Shown one piece after another: positions 1 through 9,107 of a stretch of DNA of 64,000 nucleotides (the stretch's first letter is position 1; the number at the start of each line of letters is the position of its first letter). This DNA is from Mangrovibacterium sp041596335 (GTDB lineage: Bacteria; Bacteroidota; Bacteroidia; Bacteroidales; Prolixibacteraceae), in contig NZ_JBFHIT010000015.1 of assembly GCF_041596335.1 (NCBI RefSeq), forward strand, positions 15,030 through 79,029, written 5' to 3'. Position numbers and translations under genes: made by a program. Below the pieces are notes generated by a model. That model did no database searches and had not been told where the DNA came from. It saw only the letters and a list, made by a program, of their open reading frames with translations.

Positions 1-55
1 GAAAAAATATTACAGCCGCCAAAAGTACACCGTGTTGTACATGACGATTTCCATT

Positions 56-493
56 TTAGGCTGGGCGCTGCTGTTCTCTACCCTTTTCATTATAATGCCG
101 CATACGGCATAGAATTGCCCCCAGATTTCGTTTTATTAGCTCCAAATCAGCCTCTTGCCATTGGATCGAGAACAATTGCTGAACCGTCAGCCACTGTAAT
201 TTTTCATGGTCGACCAGGTTCAACGTCACTCCGGAAAGTTGTGCTACAAACGGATACAGTCGAATATGTTTCGTTCCGTAATCATGGTCAACCGGGAACA
301 GATAAGCGTCAGGTTCAATGGCGCAGTTCAGTTCTTCCCGGATTTCGCGTTTGATGCAAGCCACCGCGGTTTCACCCGGCTCCAGCTTCCCGCCCGGAAA
401 TTCCCACTGACCGGGATGATCCGAATCTATTTTTCGTTGAACAGACAGCAAGCAATTTTCGTTAAAAATCAGGGCACAACAAACGTCAATCAT
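56..493 (-). CDS. NUDIX hydrolase (MutT-like)
   Basis: A 145-residue NUDIX hydrolase, the full length of a single-domain MutT-type protein. The NUDIX box is visible at about residues 34-56: GGKLEPGET, then REIREEL, giving the G-x5-E-x7-REUxEExGU pattern with its metal-binding glutamates. Such proteins hydrolyse nucleoside diphosphates linked to another group. MutT and its relatives remove 8-oxo-dGTP from the nucleotide pool, and the GQWEFPGGK segment just before the box is typical of that branch. Substrate specificity cannot be read from sequence alone. The ATG at 493 is the only plausible start. The gene stands alone on the minus strand, divergent from the next gene 51 bp away. Confidence 0.9.
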   Translation of the reverse strand: MIDVCCALIFNENCLLSVQRKIDSDHPGQWEFPGGKLEPGETAVACIKREIREELNCAIEPDAYLFPVDHDYGTKHIRLYPFVAQLSGVTLNLVDHEKLQWLTVQQLFSIQWQEADLELIKRNLGAILCRMRHYNEKGREQQRPA

Positions 494-544
494 AAATCGT
501 CTTTTTTTTAGCCTAAATTTATCCTTTCATTTGAAACAGCGACT

Positions 545-1072
545 ATGACTCGGGAAGAAATTCAGGAACTCATGATTGAATGGGAAAATACCTCCGCACT
601 CTGCGACTATTTTCGAAGCCATCCGGAAGAGATGTTTAAACTGGTTGAAATTGCGTTCAGCGAAAGCCACCAGCTAAACTGGCGCGCCGCATGGGTGTTG
701 GACAAGGTCAACGAAAAGAATCCAATTCAGGTTTCCTATTTCATCCCTCAAATGATCGAGTTCGTCTATGCCACAAAAAATGAGTCCAAACTTCGCCACT
801 TTCTGAAAATTATCAGCCGACATCAAATCCCGTATCAGCAAATCGGGAAGCTCTTCGATTTCGCTTTGTCGATTTTCACCGATGCGAATGTTGCCATCGC
901 GGTGCGTGTACATGCCCTGCAAATCCTGTTCAATATTTCAGAAATTGAATGTGAACTCAAATCCGAGCTTATCTTATTAATCGAACATGAACTCGAAATT
1001 CATCCATCTGCGGGAATAAAATCGAGAGGAACGAAGCTTTTAAAGAAGCTCAAAAAGCAGACAGGCTTCTGA
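545..1072 (+). CDS. Conserved helical-repeat (HEAT-like) protein of unknown function
   Basis: A 175-residue cytoplasmic protein with no signal peptide or membrane segment. The predicted chain is almost entirely alpha-helical. Repeated amphipathic helix pairs (around residues 18-60, 65-100 and 108-150, e.g. NWRAAWVLDKV and VRVHALQILFNI) resemble HEAT or ARM repeats, which mediate protein-protein contacts. The tail is lysine-rich (KLLKKLKKQ). Proteins of this size and look are common and uncharacterised in Bacteroidota. It precedes tRNA-Gln and shows no operon link. No enzymatic motif is visible. Confidence 0.7.
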   Translation: MTREEIQELMIEWENTSALCDYFRSHPEEMFKLVEIAFSESHQLNWRAAWVLDKVNEKNPIQVSYFIPQMIEFVYATKNESKLRHFLKIISRHQIPYQQIGKLFDFALSIFTDANVAIAVRVHALQILFNISEIECELKSELILLIEHELEIHPSAGIKSRGTKLLKKLKKQTGF

Positions 1073-1172
1073 CACCACTTTTCGTTGATTTTTTTTATCG
1101 TTATATCCCTTTGAAAATCAAATACCATTCGAAAAAAACGTACTATTCGAGCTATTTTTTTGCAGAAAACTA

Positions 1173-1202
1173 TTTTGGGAATAAAAATATTTTATACTTT
1201 TG
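1173..1202 (+). promoter_or_regulatory. Bacteroidota-type promoter of tRNA-Gln
   Basis: A -33 element TTTTG at 1173-1177 and a -7 element TACTTTTG (TAnnTTTG) at 1195-1202 are separated by 17 bp, close to the Bacteroidota sigma-ABfr consensus spacing. Transcription should begin about 7 bp past the -7 box, some 25 bp before the tRNA. Confidence 0.65.
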
Positions 1203-1233
1203 CCGCTGTCTTTAAACAAAAGGCAATAATGAT

Positions 1234-1309
1234 TGACCCGTGGTGTAATTGGCAACACGTCTGGTTTTGGTCCAGAAGAGTCCAGGTTCGAGCCCTGGCG
1301 GGTCAACCA
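1234..1309 (+). tRNA. tRNA-Gln (anticodon TTG)
   Basis: Cloverleaf read directly. The acceptor stem TGACCCG (1234-1240) pairs with CGGGTCA (1299-1305), the discriminator is A1306, and CCA is encoded at 1307-1309. The anticodon stem TCTGG/CCAGA encloses the loop TTTTGGT with anticodon TTG, reading CAA glutamine codons. The T arm GTTCGAG is present. It is preceded by a good promoter and followed at once by an intrinsic terminator, so it is a single-gene transcription unit. Confidence 0.96.
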
Positions 1310-1314
1310 AAATC

Positions 1315-1339
1315 AAGCAGCTTTCGAGCTGCTTTTTTT
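1315..1339 (+). terminator. Intrinsic terminator of tRNA-Gln
   Basis: An 8-bp perfect stem AAGCAGCT / AGCTGCTT closes a TTCG tetraloop and is followed by a run of T residues to 1339. It begins six bases after the tRNA CCA end. Confidence 0.9.
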
Positions 1340-1456
1340 GTTTTCATAGCCAGGCATTTCACCGGGCACAGCATCCTTTTCTTTTCGCCCTCTTCCGAAA
1401 TAATTCAAACCCCAAAATTTAATCCACCCTACAACGGATCGCAGCAAAGGATGAGT

Positions 1457-1494
1457 TTTGTAAGGGTAATTCTCGAATTAAGACCATAACTTTG
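1457..1494 (+). promoter_or_regulatory. Candidate promoter of hutH
   Basis: A clear -7 element TAACTTTG (TAnnTTTG) at 1487-1494 lies 44 bp before the hutH start. The nearest TTTG upstream (1457-1460) is 26 bp away, longer than the usual 19-21, so only the -7 box is convincing. Confidence 0.4.
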
Positions 1495-1537
1495 AGTTAA
1501 CCAGCCTCGTACTAACTGTTCGTTAAACCAAAGAACG

Positions 1538-3112
1538 ATGAGCAAAGCCTTTTTTAACTACGGTGAAGATTTCCTGACAGCCTCCAAAGCCCTGGCTCTA
1601 AGTCGGGGCGAATTAAAAGGGATACTGAACGAAACAAGCAGACAAAAGATCGGGAAAAGCCAGCAGATTGTGTCGGATATCACCCACTCGGGAAAAGCGG
1701 TTTATGGCATCAACACCGGCTTCGGCCCCCTATGCACATCGCCCATCCCCCCAACCGATACAGATAAGCTTCAGGAAAACATTCTGAAAAGCCATGCCGT
1801 TGGAACCGGCGACCCAATTTCCACCGAATTTTCGGCACTCATGCTTGTGTTAAAAGTTCATGCGTTGGCGCAGGGTTTTTCCGGAATTCAGGAGGCAACC
1901 CTCAACCGCATCATCTGGCACCTTGAAACGGGAGTCATTCCGTTGGTCCCCAAACAGGGCTCCGTTGGTGCATCGGGCGATCTGGCTCCGCTGTCTCACC
2001 TGTTTCTGCCACTCATCGGGCTCGGGAAAGTCGAGTACAAGGGTGAAACAAGAGCAGCTGGTGATGTTCTGGATGAACTTGGACTTCAACCACTATCATT
2101 GCATGGCAAAGAAGGATTAGCGCTGATTAACGGCACTCAATTTATGGCCGCTCATGGGCTGATGGCTGTCGTGAAAATGCATAACCTCATTGCAACGGCT
2201 GACATTGTCGGCGCGATGATGATTGAAGGACTATCGGGTTCGGCCCGGCCATTTCAGGCGAAGCTTCACGAACTTCGTCCCTACAAAGGCAACCGGCAGT
2301 CGGCCGAAACGATTGCCAACTTACTTTCCAATTCCGACATTGTTGAATCGCATGCTTGTTGCACCCGGGTGCAAGACCCCTACTCACTGCGTTGCATACC
2401 GCAGGTTCACGGTGCTTCGTGGAATGTCTGGCTCCATCTGAAGGAAACGCTGGAAACCGAAATCAACTCGGTAACCGACAACCCGATTATCTTTGAAGAT
2501 GGCTCAACAATCAGCGGAGGAAACTTTCACGGCCAACCGATTGCTTTGCCAATGGACTACGCCTGTCTGGCAGTCTCCGAAATCGGCAACATCTCCGACC
2601 GTCGCATCTACCTTTCACTCACTGGCAACTACGACGGCATCCCACGATTGTTGCTGAAGGCAACCGGCTTGAACTCCGGATTCATGATCATACAGTACAC
2701 CTCGGCTGCCCTGGCCAGCGAAAACAAAAGTCTCTGCTTCCCGGCAAGCGCCGACAGTATTCCGACCTCGTTGGGGCAGGAAGACCATGTGAGTATGGGC
2801 TCGATTAGCGGACGAAAATTACTGCAGGTGATCGACCATGTGGAACGCATCATTGGTCTGGAGCTTTTCTGTGCTGCTCAGGCACTCGACTTCCATGCTC
2901 CGCTTCATTCAACCCCAATTCTGGATGCCATTCACCAGCACATTCGCCAAACGGTTCCACATATCGAGGAAGATCTGCTCTTGAACGATTTCATGCAATA
3001 CGCCATCGATATGGTGAAAAAGAATGAACTAACGCAGCTGGCCGACCAGGTTTCGACAGCAACCCGAGCACCCTACCGAACATCGCTCAGTAAACTATTT
3101 GACGCGTTTTGA
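1538..3112 (+). CDS. hutH: Histidine ammonia-lyase
   Basis: Histidase, 524 residues, the normal family length. It deaminates L-histidine to trans-urocanate and ammonia, the first step of histidine degradation, in the cytoplasm. The Ala-Ser-Gly triad that cyclises autocatalytically into the MIO electrophile is present at residues 145-147 within GSVGASGDLAPLSH. Other family signatures are visible: YGINTGFG near residue 56, LINGTQ near 197, the SVTDNP segment and QEDHVSMGS near 415. The next gene, 49 bp downstream on the same strand, is urocanate hydratase, the second enzyme of the pathway, so the two are very likely co-transcribed. The later steps (hutI and a formimidoylglutamate-processing enzyme) are not in this window. 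Confidence 0.96.
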   Translation: MSKAFFNYGEDFLTASKALALSRGELKGILNETSRQKIGKSQQIVSDITHSGKAVYGINTGFGPLCTSPIPPTDTDKLQENILKSHAVGTGDPISTEFSALMLVLKVHALAQGFSGIQEATLNRIIWHLETGVIPLVPKQGSVGASGDLAPLSHLFLPLIGLGKVEYKGETRAAGDVLDELGLQPLSLHGKEGLALINGTQFMAAHGLMAVVKMHNLIATADIVGAMMIEGLSGSARPFQAKLHELRPYKGNRQSAETIANLLSNSDIVESHACCTRVQDPYSLRCIPQVHGASWNVWLHLKETLETEINSVTDNPIIFEDGSTISGGNFHGQPIALPMDYACLAVSEIGNISDRRIYLSLTGNYDGIPRLLLKATGLNSGFMIIQYTSAALASENKSLCFPASADSIPTSLGQEDHVSMGSISGRKLLQVIDHVERIIGLELFCAAQALDFHAPLHSTPILDAIHQHIRQTVPHIEEDLLLNDFMQYAIDMVKKNELTQLADQVSTATRAPYRTSLSKLFDAF

Positions 3113-3161
3113 CGCCCGGCAACGAGCACCACTAATTTTGAAAACTGAATCAACCTGACCT

Positions 3162-5162
3162 ATGAATTTCAACGAGCAAATCACACAAGGCATCCCCGCA
3201 CAACTACCGGCTCCTCAGGCCTACGACACAACAATAAGCCATGCTCCCAAACGCAAAGACATCCTGTCGGCCGATGAAAAGAGACTGAGCATTGAAAATG
3301 CCCTACGGTATTTTCCGAAAGAATGGCATGCCGAACTGGCTACCGAATTTTGGCATGAGCTCAAAAATTATGGACGTATCTACATGTATCGTTTCCGTCC
3401 CAACTACGAAATGTACGCCCGGCCAATTTGTGAATATCCGGCAAAATCGGTTCAGGCAGCCTGCATGATGATGATGATTCAGAATAACCTCAATCCGGCA
3501 GTAGCGCAGCATCCTCACGAGTTAATTACCTATGGGGGCAACGGCGCGGTTTTCCAAAACTGGGCACAGTACCTGCTAACAATGCAATATCTGGCGGAGA
3601 TGACCGATGAGCAAAGCCTGCATCTATACAGCGGACATCCTCTTGGGTTGTTCCCAGCATTCAAATCGTCGCCACGCGTTGTCATCAGCAACGGAATGAT
3701 GATTCCCAACTACTCAAAACCCGACGACTGGGAAAAATACAATGCGTTGGGTGTTACACAGTATGGCCAAATGACTGCCGGTTCGTGGATGTACATTGGC
3801 CCACAGGGAATCATTCACGGAACAACCATTACGGTCATGAATGCCTTCCGAAAAAGACTAAAACCGAATGAATCGCCCAAGGGCAAGCTCTTTCTAACCG
3901 CGGGACTTGGCGGCATGAGCGGAGCACAACCCAAAGCCGGCAACATTGTTGGGTGTATCACTGTTTGTGCCGAGGTAAATATTCAGGCCATCGTAAAACG
4001 CTACCAACAAGGCTGGGTCGATGAAATAATCGACAACCTAAATGAATTGGTTTCCCGCGTAACACGGGCAAAAACAGAACGGGAGACCGTCTCCATCGCT
4101 TTTCATGGCAATGTGGTTTCCGTTTGGGAGGAGTTCGAAAAAGTGGGCCTGTTTGTTGAAATCGGCACCGACCAAACGTCGCTGCACAACCCATACTCGG
4201 GAGGCTATTATCCGGTTAGTTTGAGTTTTGAAGAGGCTCAAAAAATGATTTCCGAAGATCCGACCCGGTTTAAAGCTGAAGTCGGGCAATCTCTTCGCCG
4301 ACAGGCAGCAGCAATAAACAAACACGCAGCTCGCGGCACTTATTTTTTCGACTACGGCAATGCCTTTCTGTTGGAATGCAGCAAAGCCAATGCCGATGTA
4401 ATGACCGACGACAATAAGAAATTTCGCTACCCATCGTATGTTCAGGACATCATGGGTCCCTTGTATTTCGACTACGGATTTGGTCCCTTCCGCTGGGTTT
4501 GCTGTTCGTGCTCCCCTGATGATCTGAACCATACCGACCAGTTAGCGCTGGAGGTGCTGCGTGAATTACGCCAAAAGGCACCCTCTGAAACATGCCGCCA
4601 ATTCGACGACAACATTCATTGGATGGAAGAAGCAGGAAAAAACAAGCTGGTAGTTGGCTCGCAAGCCCGGATTCTATATGCTAATTCAGACGCCCGGATT
4701 CAAATCGCCTTGCGTTTTAACGAAGCTGTCCGAAACAACGAAATCTCCGCTCCTATTGTCCTTGGTCGCGACCATCACGATGTGAGCGGCACCGATTCGC
4801 CCTTTCGCGAAACCAGCAACATTTACGATGGCAGCAGTTTCACCGCTGATATGGCTGTACAAAATGTGATTGGCGACGCCAGTCGTGGTGCCACCTGGGT
4901 ATCGCTACACAATGGCGGAGGCGTTGGCTGGGGCGAAGTCATCAATGGCGGCTTTGGCCTCGTGCTCGATGGCAGCGAGCAAGCCGACGCGAACTTGAAA
5001 ATGATGCTGCTTTACGATGTAAACAATGGCATTGCCCGCCGTTCGTGGGCACGTAACAAAGCAGCCATGTTTGCCATTCAACAGGAAATGAAACAAACGC
5101 CAGCCCTACATGTTACGATCCCGAACTTAGTCGACCCGACAGTTTTGGATCATTTAGACTAG
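3162..5162 (+). CDS. hutU: Urocanate hydratase
   Basis: Urocanase, converting urocanate to imidazolone propionate with tightly bound NAD+ as a catalytic electrophile. The NAD-binding stretch is visible as GLGGMSGAQPKAGNIVGC (about residues 249-266), together with the urocanase signatures YGGNGAVFQNW and QDIMGPLYFDYGFGPFRWVC. At 666 residues it is about 100 longer than the classic Pseudomonas enzyme (about 550). The extra length matches the long urocanase form that I associate with Bacteroidota. It follows hutH with a 49-bp gap and no terminator between, consistent with an operon. Confidence 0.95.
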   Translation: MNFNEQITQGIPAQLPAPQAYDTTISHAPKRKDILSADEKRLSIENALRYFPKEWHAELATEFWHELKNYGRIYMYRFRPNYEMYARPICEYPAKSVQAACMMMMIQNNLNPAVAQHPHELITYGGNGAVFQNWAQYLLTMQYLAEMTDEQSLHLYSGHPLGLFPAFKSSPRVVISNGMMIPNYSKPDDWEKYNALGVTQYGQMTAGSWMYIGPQGIIHGTTITVMNAFRKRLKPNESPKGKLFLTAGLGGMSGAQPKAGNIVGCITVCAEVNIQAIVKRYQQGWVDEIIDNLNELVSRVTRAKTERETVSIAFHGNVVSVWEEFEKVGLFVEIGTDQTSLHNPYSGGYYPVSLSFEEAQKMISEDPTRFKAEVGQSLRRQAAAINKHAARGTYFFDYGNAFLLECSKANADVMTDDNKKFRYPSYVQDIMGPLYFDYGFGPFRWVCCSCSPDDLNHTDQLALEVLRELRQKAPSETCRQFDDNIHWMEEAGKNKLVVGSQARILYANSDARIQIALRFNEAVRNNEISAPIVLGRDHHDVSGTDSPFRETSNIYDGSSFTADMAVQNVIGDASRGATWVSLHNGGGVGWGEVINGGFGLVLDGSEQADANLKMMLLYDVNNGIARRSWARNKAAMFAIQQEMKQTPALHVTIPNLVDPTVLDHLD

Positions 5163-5210
5163 CTCCTGATATCTGTCCATGCCGCCTGCCTTGTGCTCAA
5201 CGACATAAAC

Positions 5211-5249
5211 GATCCGTTCGCCCTTCTATTTTCGGGCTGAACCGGGATC
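5211..5249 (+). other. Hairpin between hutU and the next gene
   Basis: GATCC...GGATC encloses GTTC-GCCC / GGGC-T-GAAC around a 10-base loop, about 50 bp after hutU. No T run follows, so it may be a processing or mRNA-protecting hairpin rather than a simple intrinsic terminator. Confidence 0.45.
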
Positions 5250-5342
5250 GGATGGCCGGCATTAAAAAATACCAACATTTAGCGATTGCATAGCTCAGAA
5301 AACATTTGTTATTTTGAATCGTTTTAAATAGAAAACAAGACT

Positions 5343-5708
5343 ATGATTCAGGGAAAAGGAGAACAAACCATCAATCAAACAGTTAATGGTCGGATTTACA
5401 AATGTGCGGAATGCGACAAATTTCACGTAAACTACAAAAATTTAAGCTTTAGTTTTGCGCAGGAAGAATACGAGAATTTTCAGAACTACATGCGAAAACT
5501 GGATGTAAACTATTGGGCACAGCAAAACGAACATCGCTCCGGAGAACGTAAAATCATGATTCCAATTAACCACAAGAATCTAATTCTGAGCTTCAGAACA
5601 GACGAAATCGACGAGATAAAAGCCCTACTCGCCGATCATACGGGGCGTAAACCAAGGTTCCAACTGCTAAAAACCCGGAACTTCGAATTTCAAATTTCAG
5701 ACAATTAA
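5343..5708 (+). CDS. Small conserved Bacteroidota protein (DUF6686-like)
   Basis: A 121-residue soluble protein. The N-terminal part holds a CxxC-type pair followed by histidine (KCAECDKFHV, about residues 21-30), which could bind a metal. It is followed by a stretch rich in aromatic and charged residues, with a two-fold similarity between the segments NYKNLSFSFAQEEYENF and NHKNLILSFRTDEIDEI. Small proteins of this pattern occur widely in Bacteroidota, and I recall the family as DUF6686. Function is unknown. It lies between hutU and pflB on the same strand, separated by 180 bp and 54 bp. Confidence 0.7.
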   Translation: MIQGKGEQTINQTVNGRIYKCAECDKFHVNYKNLSFSFAQEEYENFQNYMRKLDVNYWAQQNEHRSGERKIMIPINHKNLILSFRTDEIDEIKALLADHTGRKPRFQLLKTRNFEFQISDN

Positions 5709-5762
5709 ACAAAAACAAGATGGCTATTGCAGCCAAATAAACGATCACCCGATAGACTATTA

Positions 5763-7997
5763 ATGATGAAAAAAACGAGAGATCCATTTCAAGAAGGACG
5801 CTGGAGCAACAGCATTGATGTGCGCGACTTTGTTTCGCAGAACATCAGCACTTACACCGGCGATCACCATTTTCTGACTGGCCCCAGTAAAAACACCCAA
5901 GCTCTTTGGGAAATTTGCAAACAAGCCATGAAGGAAGAACGGGCAAAAAACGGATTGCGCAATGTGGACACAAAAATTGTATCAACGATCAATTCGTTTC
6001 CAGCCGGCTATATCGACAAAGACAAGGAGGTGATTGTAGGTTTGCAGACCGATGAGTTACTAAAACGCGCCATGAAACCCTATGGTGGTTTTAAGGTGGT
6101 AAGCCGGGCGCTGGCCGAACATGGCTACACGCCCGATCCGCACATTGCCGAAACCTTTAACAAATACGCGAAAACACACAACGATGGTGTTTTCGATACT
6201 TATACCGATGAGATCAGAACTTTCCGTTCGCTGGGCTTTTTGACCGGCCTGCCCGACAATTACGCCCGTGGCCGGATTATTGGCGATTACCGCCGACTGG
6301 CTTTGTATGGCATCAACCGGTTGATTGAAGGGAAAAAGGAAGACCTGAGCAACATTGCCGGTCCGATGACTGACGCTACGATTCGTTTGCGGGAGGAAGT
6401 CGCTGAGCAAATCAAAGCCCTGTACGAAATGATTGACATGGGCAAAACCTACGGACTGGATCTTTCGCGTCCGGCCGAAAACGGACAGGAAGCGGTACAA
6501 TGGACCTACATGGGCTATTTGGCTGCCGTGAAGGAACAAGACGGAGCCGCCATGTCGCTGGGGAGCGTTTCATCCTTCCTCGATATTTTCATTGAACGCG
6601 ATTTGCAGGCCGGCCTCATTACCGAAGAACAGGCGCAGGAATACATTGATCAGTTTGTGATGAAACTGCGCATGGTACGCCACCTGCGTATGGAGGCTTA
6701 CGAGCAAATTTTTGCCGGCGACCCTACCTGGGTGACCGAATCGATTGGCGGCATGTTGATGGATGGCCGCAGCAAGGTAACTAAAACAGCGTTCCGCTTT
6801 CTGCACACGCTCTACAATTTAGGCCCATCGCCCGAACCCAACATCACCATTTTGTGGTCGCAGCAATTACCGGAACCCTTTAAAGCTTATTGCGCTAAAG
6901 TTTCCATCGACACGTCATCCATTCAGTATGAAAACGACGACCTGATGCGTACCACCAGTTGCTCCGACGACTATGGAATTGCCTGCTGTGTATCGTTCCA
7001 GGAATTGGGCAAGCACATTCAGTTTTTTGGTGCCCGCACCAACCTGGCCAAAACAATGCTGCTGGCATTCAACCAAGGCCGTTGCGAGAATACCGGAACG
7101 CAGGTGGTGAACGGAATTCCGGCATTGAAAAGTGACTATCTGGTGTACGACGAAGTGATTGCCAACTTCAAACTAGCCATGAAAGAAGTTGCCCGCGTGT
7201 ACAACGAATCGATGAACATCATTCACTACATGCACGATAAATACTACTACGAAAAAGGACAAATGGCGCTGATCGACACCAACCCGCGCATCAATCTGGC
7301 TTATGGGATCGCCGGGCTGTCGATTGTTGCGGATTCGCTTTCGGCCATTAAACACGCCAAAGTAAAACCAATCCGCAATGAAGACGGGCTGACGATTGAC
7401 TTTGCGATTGAAGGCGATTTCCCCAAATATGGCAACGACGATGACCGGGTAGATCATATCGCCCGCGATGTGGTGGCCCATTTCAGCAACGAGCTGAGAC
7501 AGCTTCCGGTGTACAAAAATGCAAACCCAACCATGTCGGTGCTCACCATTACCTCGAATGTTGTTTACGGAAAGAAAACCGGTGCAACGCCCGACGGACG
7601 CGCCAAAGGCATTCCGTTTGCCCCCGGCGCAAACCCCATGCACGGACGCGACACGCACGGCGCTATCGCCTCGCTGAACTCGGTGGCCAAAATCGACTAT
7701 AAAGATTCGCAGGATGGTATTTCGAACACCTTCTCGATTGTACCAAAATCGTTGGGCAGAAACGAAGAGGAACGCATTGCCAACCTGGTTGCCACCCTCG
7801 ATGGCTACTTCGGTAAAAACGCCCAACACCTGAATGTGAATGTGCTCGACCGCGAATTGCTCGAAGACGCGATGGCTCACCCGGAAGAATATCCGCAGCT
7901 GACTATCCGTGTTTCCGGCTACGCGGTAAATTTCGTACGTTTGTCGCGCGAACAACAAATGGAAGTGCTCACCCGCTCCTTCCACGATTCCATGTAA
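5763..7997 (+). CDS. pflB: Formate C-acetyltransferase (pyruvate formate-lyase)
   Basis: Pyruvate formate-lyase, a glycyl-radical enzyme that splits pyruvate with CoA into acetyl-CoA and formate under anoxic conditions. The catalytic cysteine pair is visible as GIACCVSF, and the glycyl-radical loop near the C-terminus as IRVSGYAVNF. The chain is about 744 residues, normal for PflB. I chose the ATG at 5763 (a second ATG follows at 5766) because the upstream in-frame TTG at 5727 would add 12 residues not expected in the family. The activase lies 94 bp downstream and a formate channel follows, so this is a complete formate-producing unit. It must be oxygen-sensitive once activated. Confidence 0.97.
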   Translation: MMKKTRDPFQEGRWSNSIDVRDFVSQNISTYTGDHHFLTGPSKNTQALWEICKQAMKEERAKNGLRNVDTKIVSTINSFPAGYIDKDKEVIVGLQTDELLKRAMKPYGGFKVVSRALAEHGYTPDPHIAETFNKYAKTHNDGVFDTYTDEIRTFRSLGFLTGLPDNYARGRIIGDYRRLALYGINRLIEGKKEDLSNIAGPMTDATIRLREEVAEQIKALYEMIDMGKTYGLDLSRPAENGQEAVQWTYMGYLAAVKEQDGAAMSLGSVSSFLDIFIERDLQAGLITEEQAQEYIDQFVMKLRMVRHLRMEAYEQIFAGDPTWVTESIGGMLMDGRSKVTKTAFRFLHTLYNLGPSPEPNITILWSQQLPEPFKAYCAKVSIDTSSIQYENDDLMRTTSCSDDYGIACCVSFQELGKHIQFFGARTNLAKTMLLAFNQGRCENTGTQVVNGIPALKSDYLVYDEVIANFKLAMKEVARVYNESMNIIHYMHDKYYYEKGQMALIDTNPRINLAYGIAGLSIVADSLSAIKHAKVKPIRNEDGLTIDFAIEGDFPKYGNDDDRVDHIARDVVAHFSNELRQLPVYKNANPTMSVLTITSNVVYGKKTGATPDGRAKGIPFAPGANPMHGRDTHGAIASLNSVAKIDYKDSQDGISNTFSIVPKSLGRNEEERIANLVATLDGYFGKNAQHLNVNVLDRELLEDAMAHPEEYPQLTIRVSGYAVNFVRLSREQQMEVLTRSFHDSM

Positions 7998-8025
7998 TTC
8001 AAAAAAATTAATCCAAATAGCATAC

Positions 8026-8060
8026 ACCCGTGTTTCAGGCTGAATCAGCCGGACACGGGT
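8026..8060 (+). other. Intercistronic hairpin between pflB and pflA
   Basis: ACCCGTGT (8026-8033) pairs perfectly with ACACGGGT (8053-8060). An inner stem GGCTG/CAGCC (8038-8042, 8046-8050) has an AAT loop. No T run follows. Such hairpins between an abundant enzyme and its low-abundance activase commonly protect the upstream mRNA; here that role is inferred. Confidence 0.6.
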
Positions 8061-8091
8061 CTATTGTCCAATAAAAAGCCTGCTTCAACGC

Positions 8092-8841
8092 ATGACCGAA
8101 ACCGCTCATCAACTTAAAATACACTCCATTGAGTCGTTTGGCACACATGATGGGCCGGGCATCCGACTGGTTATTTTTCTGCAAGGCTGCAACCTGAAAT
8201 GTCTGTACTGCCAAAATGCCGACACCATTCAACACGATGGAGGCCGACTGATTGAGATTGACGAAATTGTGAAGCGTGCGGTGAATATGAAAACCTACTT
8301 CGGAAAAACCGGAGGTGTGACCATTTCGGGAGGCGAACCTTTATTGCAAAGTAAAAACCTGATTCCGCTGTTTCACCGCCTGAAAGCGGAGGGCATTCAT
8401 ACCAATATCGACACCAATGCCACGGTTTCGAATGTTTATGCAAAAGAGCTCATCAGCAACTTGTCCGACCTGGTGATGTTCGACATCAAACACACCAATG
8501 GCGAGGGATTTGAAAAGCTGACCGGAAGAAATGGCTTGCAAACGGCACTCGACCTCGTTGCACTTCGCGAACAAAGCGAAAAGCCCTATTGGCTGCGCTA
8601 TGTGCTGATTCCCGGTTACACCGATCGTCAGGAACAATTGCATTGGCTGGGCGAACAATTTGGAGCCAACAAATTTGCGGAGCGAATTGAGATCCTTCCC
8701 TACCACAAGCTGGGGCAATACAAATGGGAAGCTCTGGGCGAAAGCTATCAGCTAACTGAGGTTCCGGAAAATACACCGGAACAAATTCAGCAGGCTAAAG
8801 ATATTCTGGAGAAATTCTTTCAGCAGGTGATCAGCAAATAA
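8092..8841 (+). CDS. pflA: Pyruvate formate-lyase activating enzyme (radical SAM)
   Basis: A 249-residue radical SAM protein that installs the glycyl radical on PflB using S-adenosylmethionine and a [4Fe-4S] cluster. The cluster motif CxxxCxxC is present in GCNLKCLYCQNAD (about residues 30-42), preceded by the activase hallmark GTHDGPGIRLVIFLQGC. The SAM-binding GGEPLL segment follows. Length matches single-cluster PflA rather than the longer activases with extra ferredoxin domains. It sits directly behind pflB, its substrate, on the same strand. Confidence 0.96.
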   Translation: MTETAHQLKIHSIESFGTHDGPGIRLVIFLQGCNLKCLYCQNADTIQHDGGRLIEIDEIVKRAVNMKTYFGKTGGVTISGGEPLLQSKNLIPLFHRLKAEGIHTNIDTNATVSNVYAKELISNLSDLVMFDIKHTNGEGFEKLTGRNGLQTALDLVALREQSEKPYWLRYVLIPGYTDRQEQLHWLGEQFGANKFAERIEILPYHKLGQYKWEALGESYQLTEVPENTPEQIQQAKDILEKFFQQVISK

Positions 8842-8904
8842 CAAGGAAAGAACAACAGGACGATTGACCATGGACGAATTAATATTTACGATTATTTGAA
8901 AAAA

Positions 8905-9020
8905 CTCGGTGTCACTCTGTGAGTTCCTTTGTGAGACTCTGTGGTTAGTTTATTTACCATTGTTTTTAAAACCCACAGAGATCGCACGGAGTTTTCACAC
9001 AGGGTTTCACAGAGAAAAAC
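8905..9020. repeat. Imperfect inverted-repeat unit made of short periodic motifs
   Basis: The left arm (8905-8946) consists of CTCGGTG / CTCTGTG / CTTTGTG / CTCTGTG words about 10-12 bp apart. The right arm (8970-9020) consists of CACAGAG / CACGGAG / CACACAG / CACAGAG words at an 11-12 bp period, i.e. the reverse complement. A 23-bp AT-rich centre separates them. It resembles the periodic arms flanking the GxxExxY gene at 54 kb, but with no gene inside. Confidence 0.7.
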
Positions 9021-9107
9021 AACTGTTTCATCGGGCTCTCCCTAGCGAAACAACATTGACTTATAATTGCCCAATCGTCTCATGTCTAAATACTAATTTC
9101 TAAAAAA

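Noticed and set aside
7173..8027. 284-codon minus-strand frame
   Set aside because: Lies antisense to pflB, whose conserved motifs make it the coding strand.
8905..9020. Short repeated words resembling a CRISPR array
   Set aside because: Repeats are only about 7 bp, spacing is 10-12 bp, and the two arms are inverted. No spacers of CRISPR size and no cas genes nearby.
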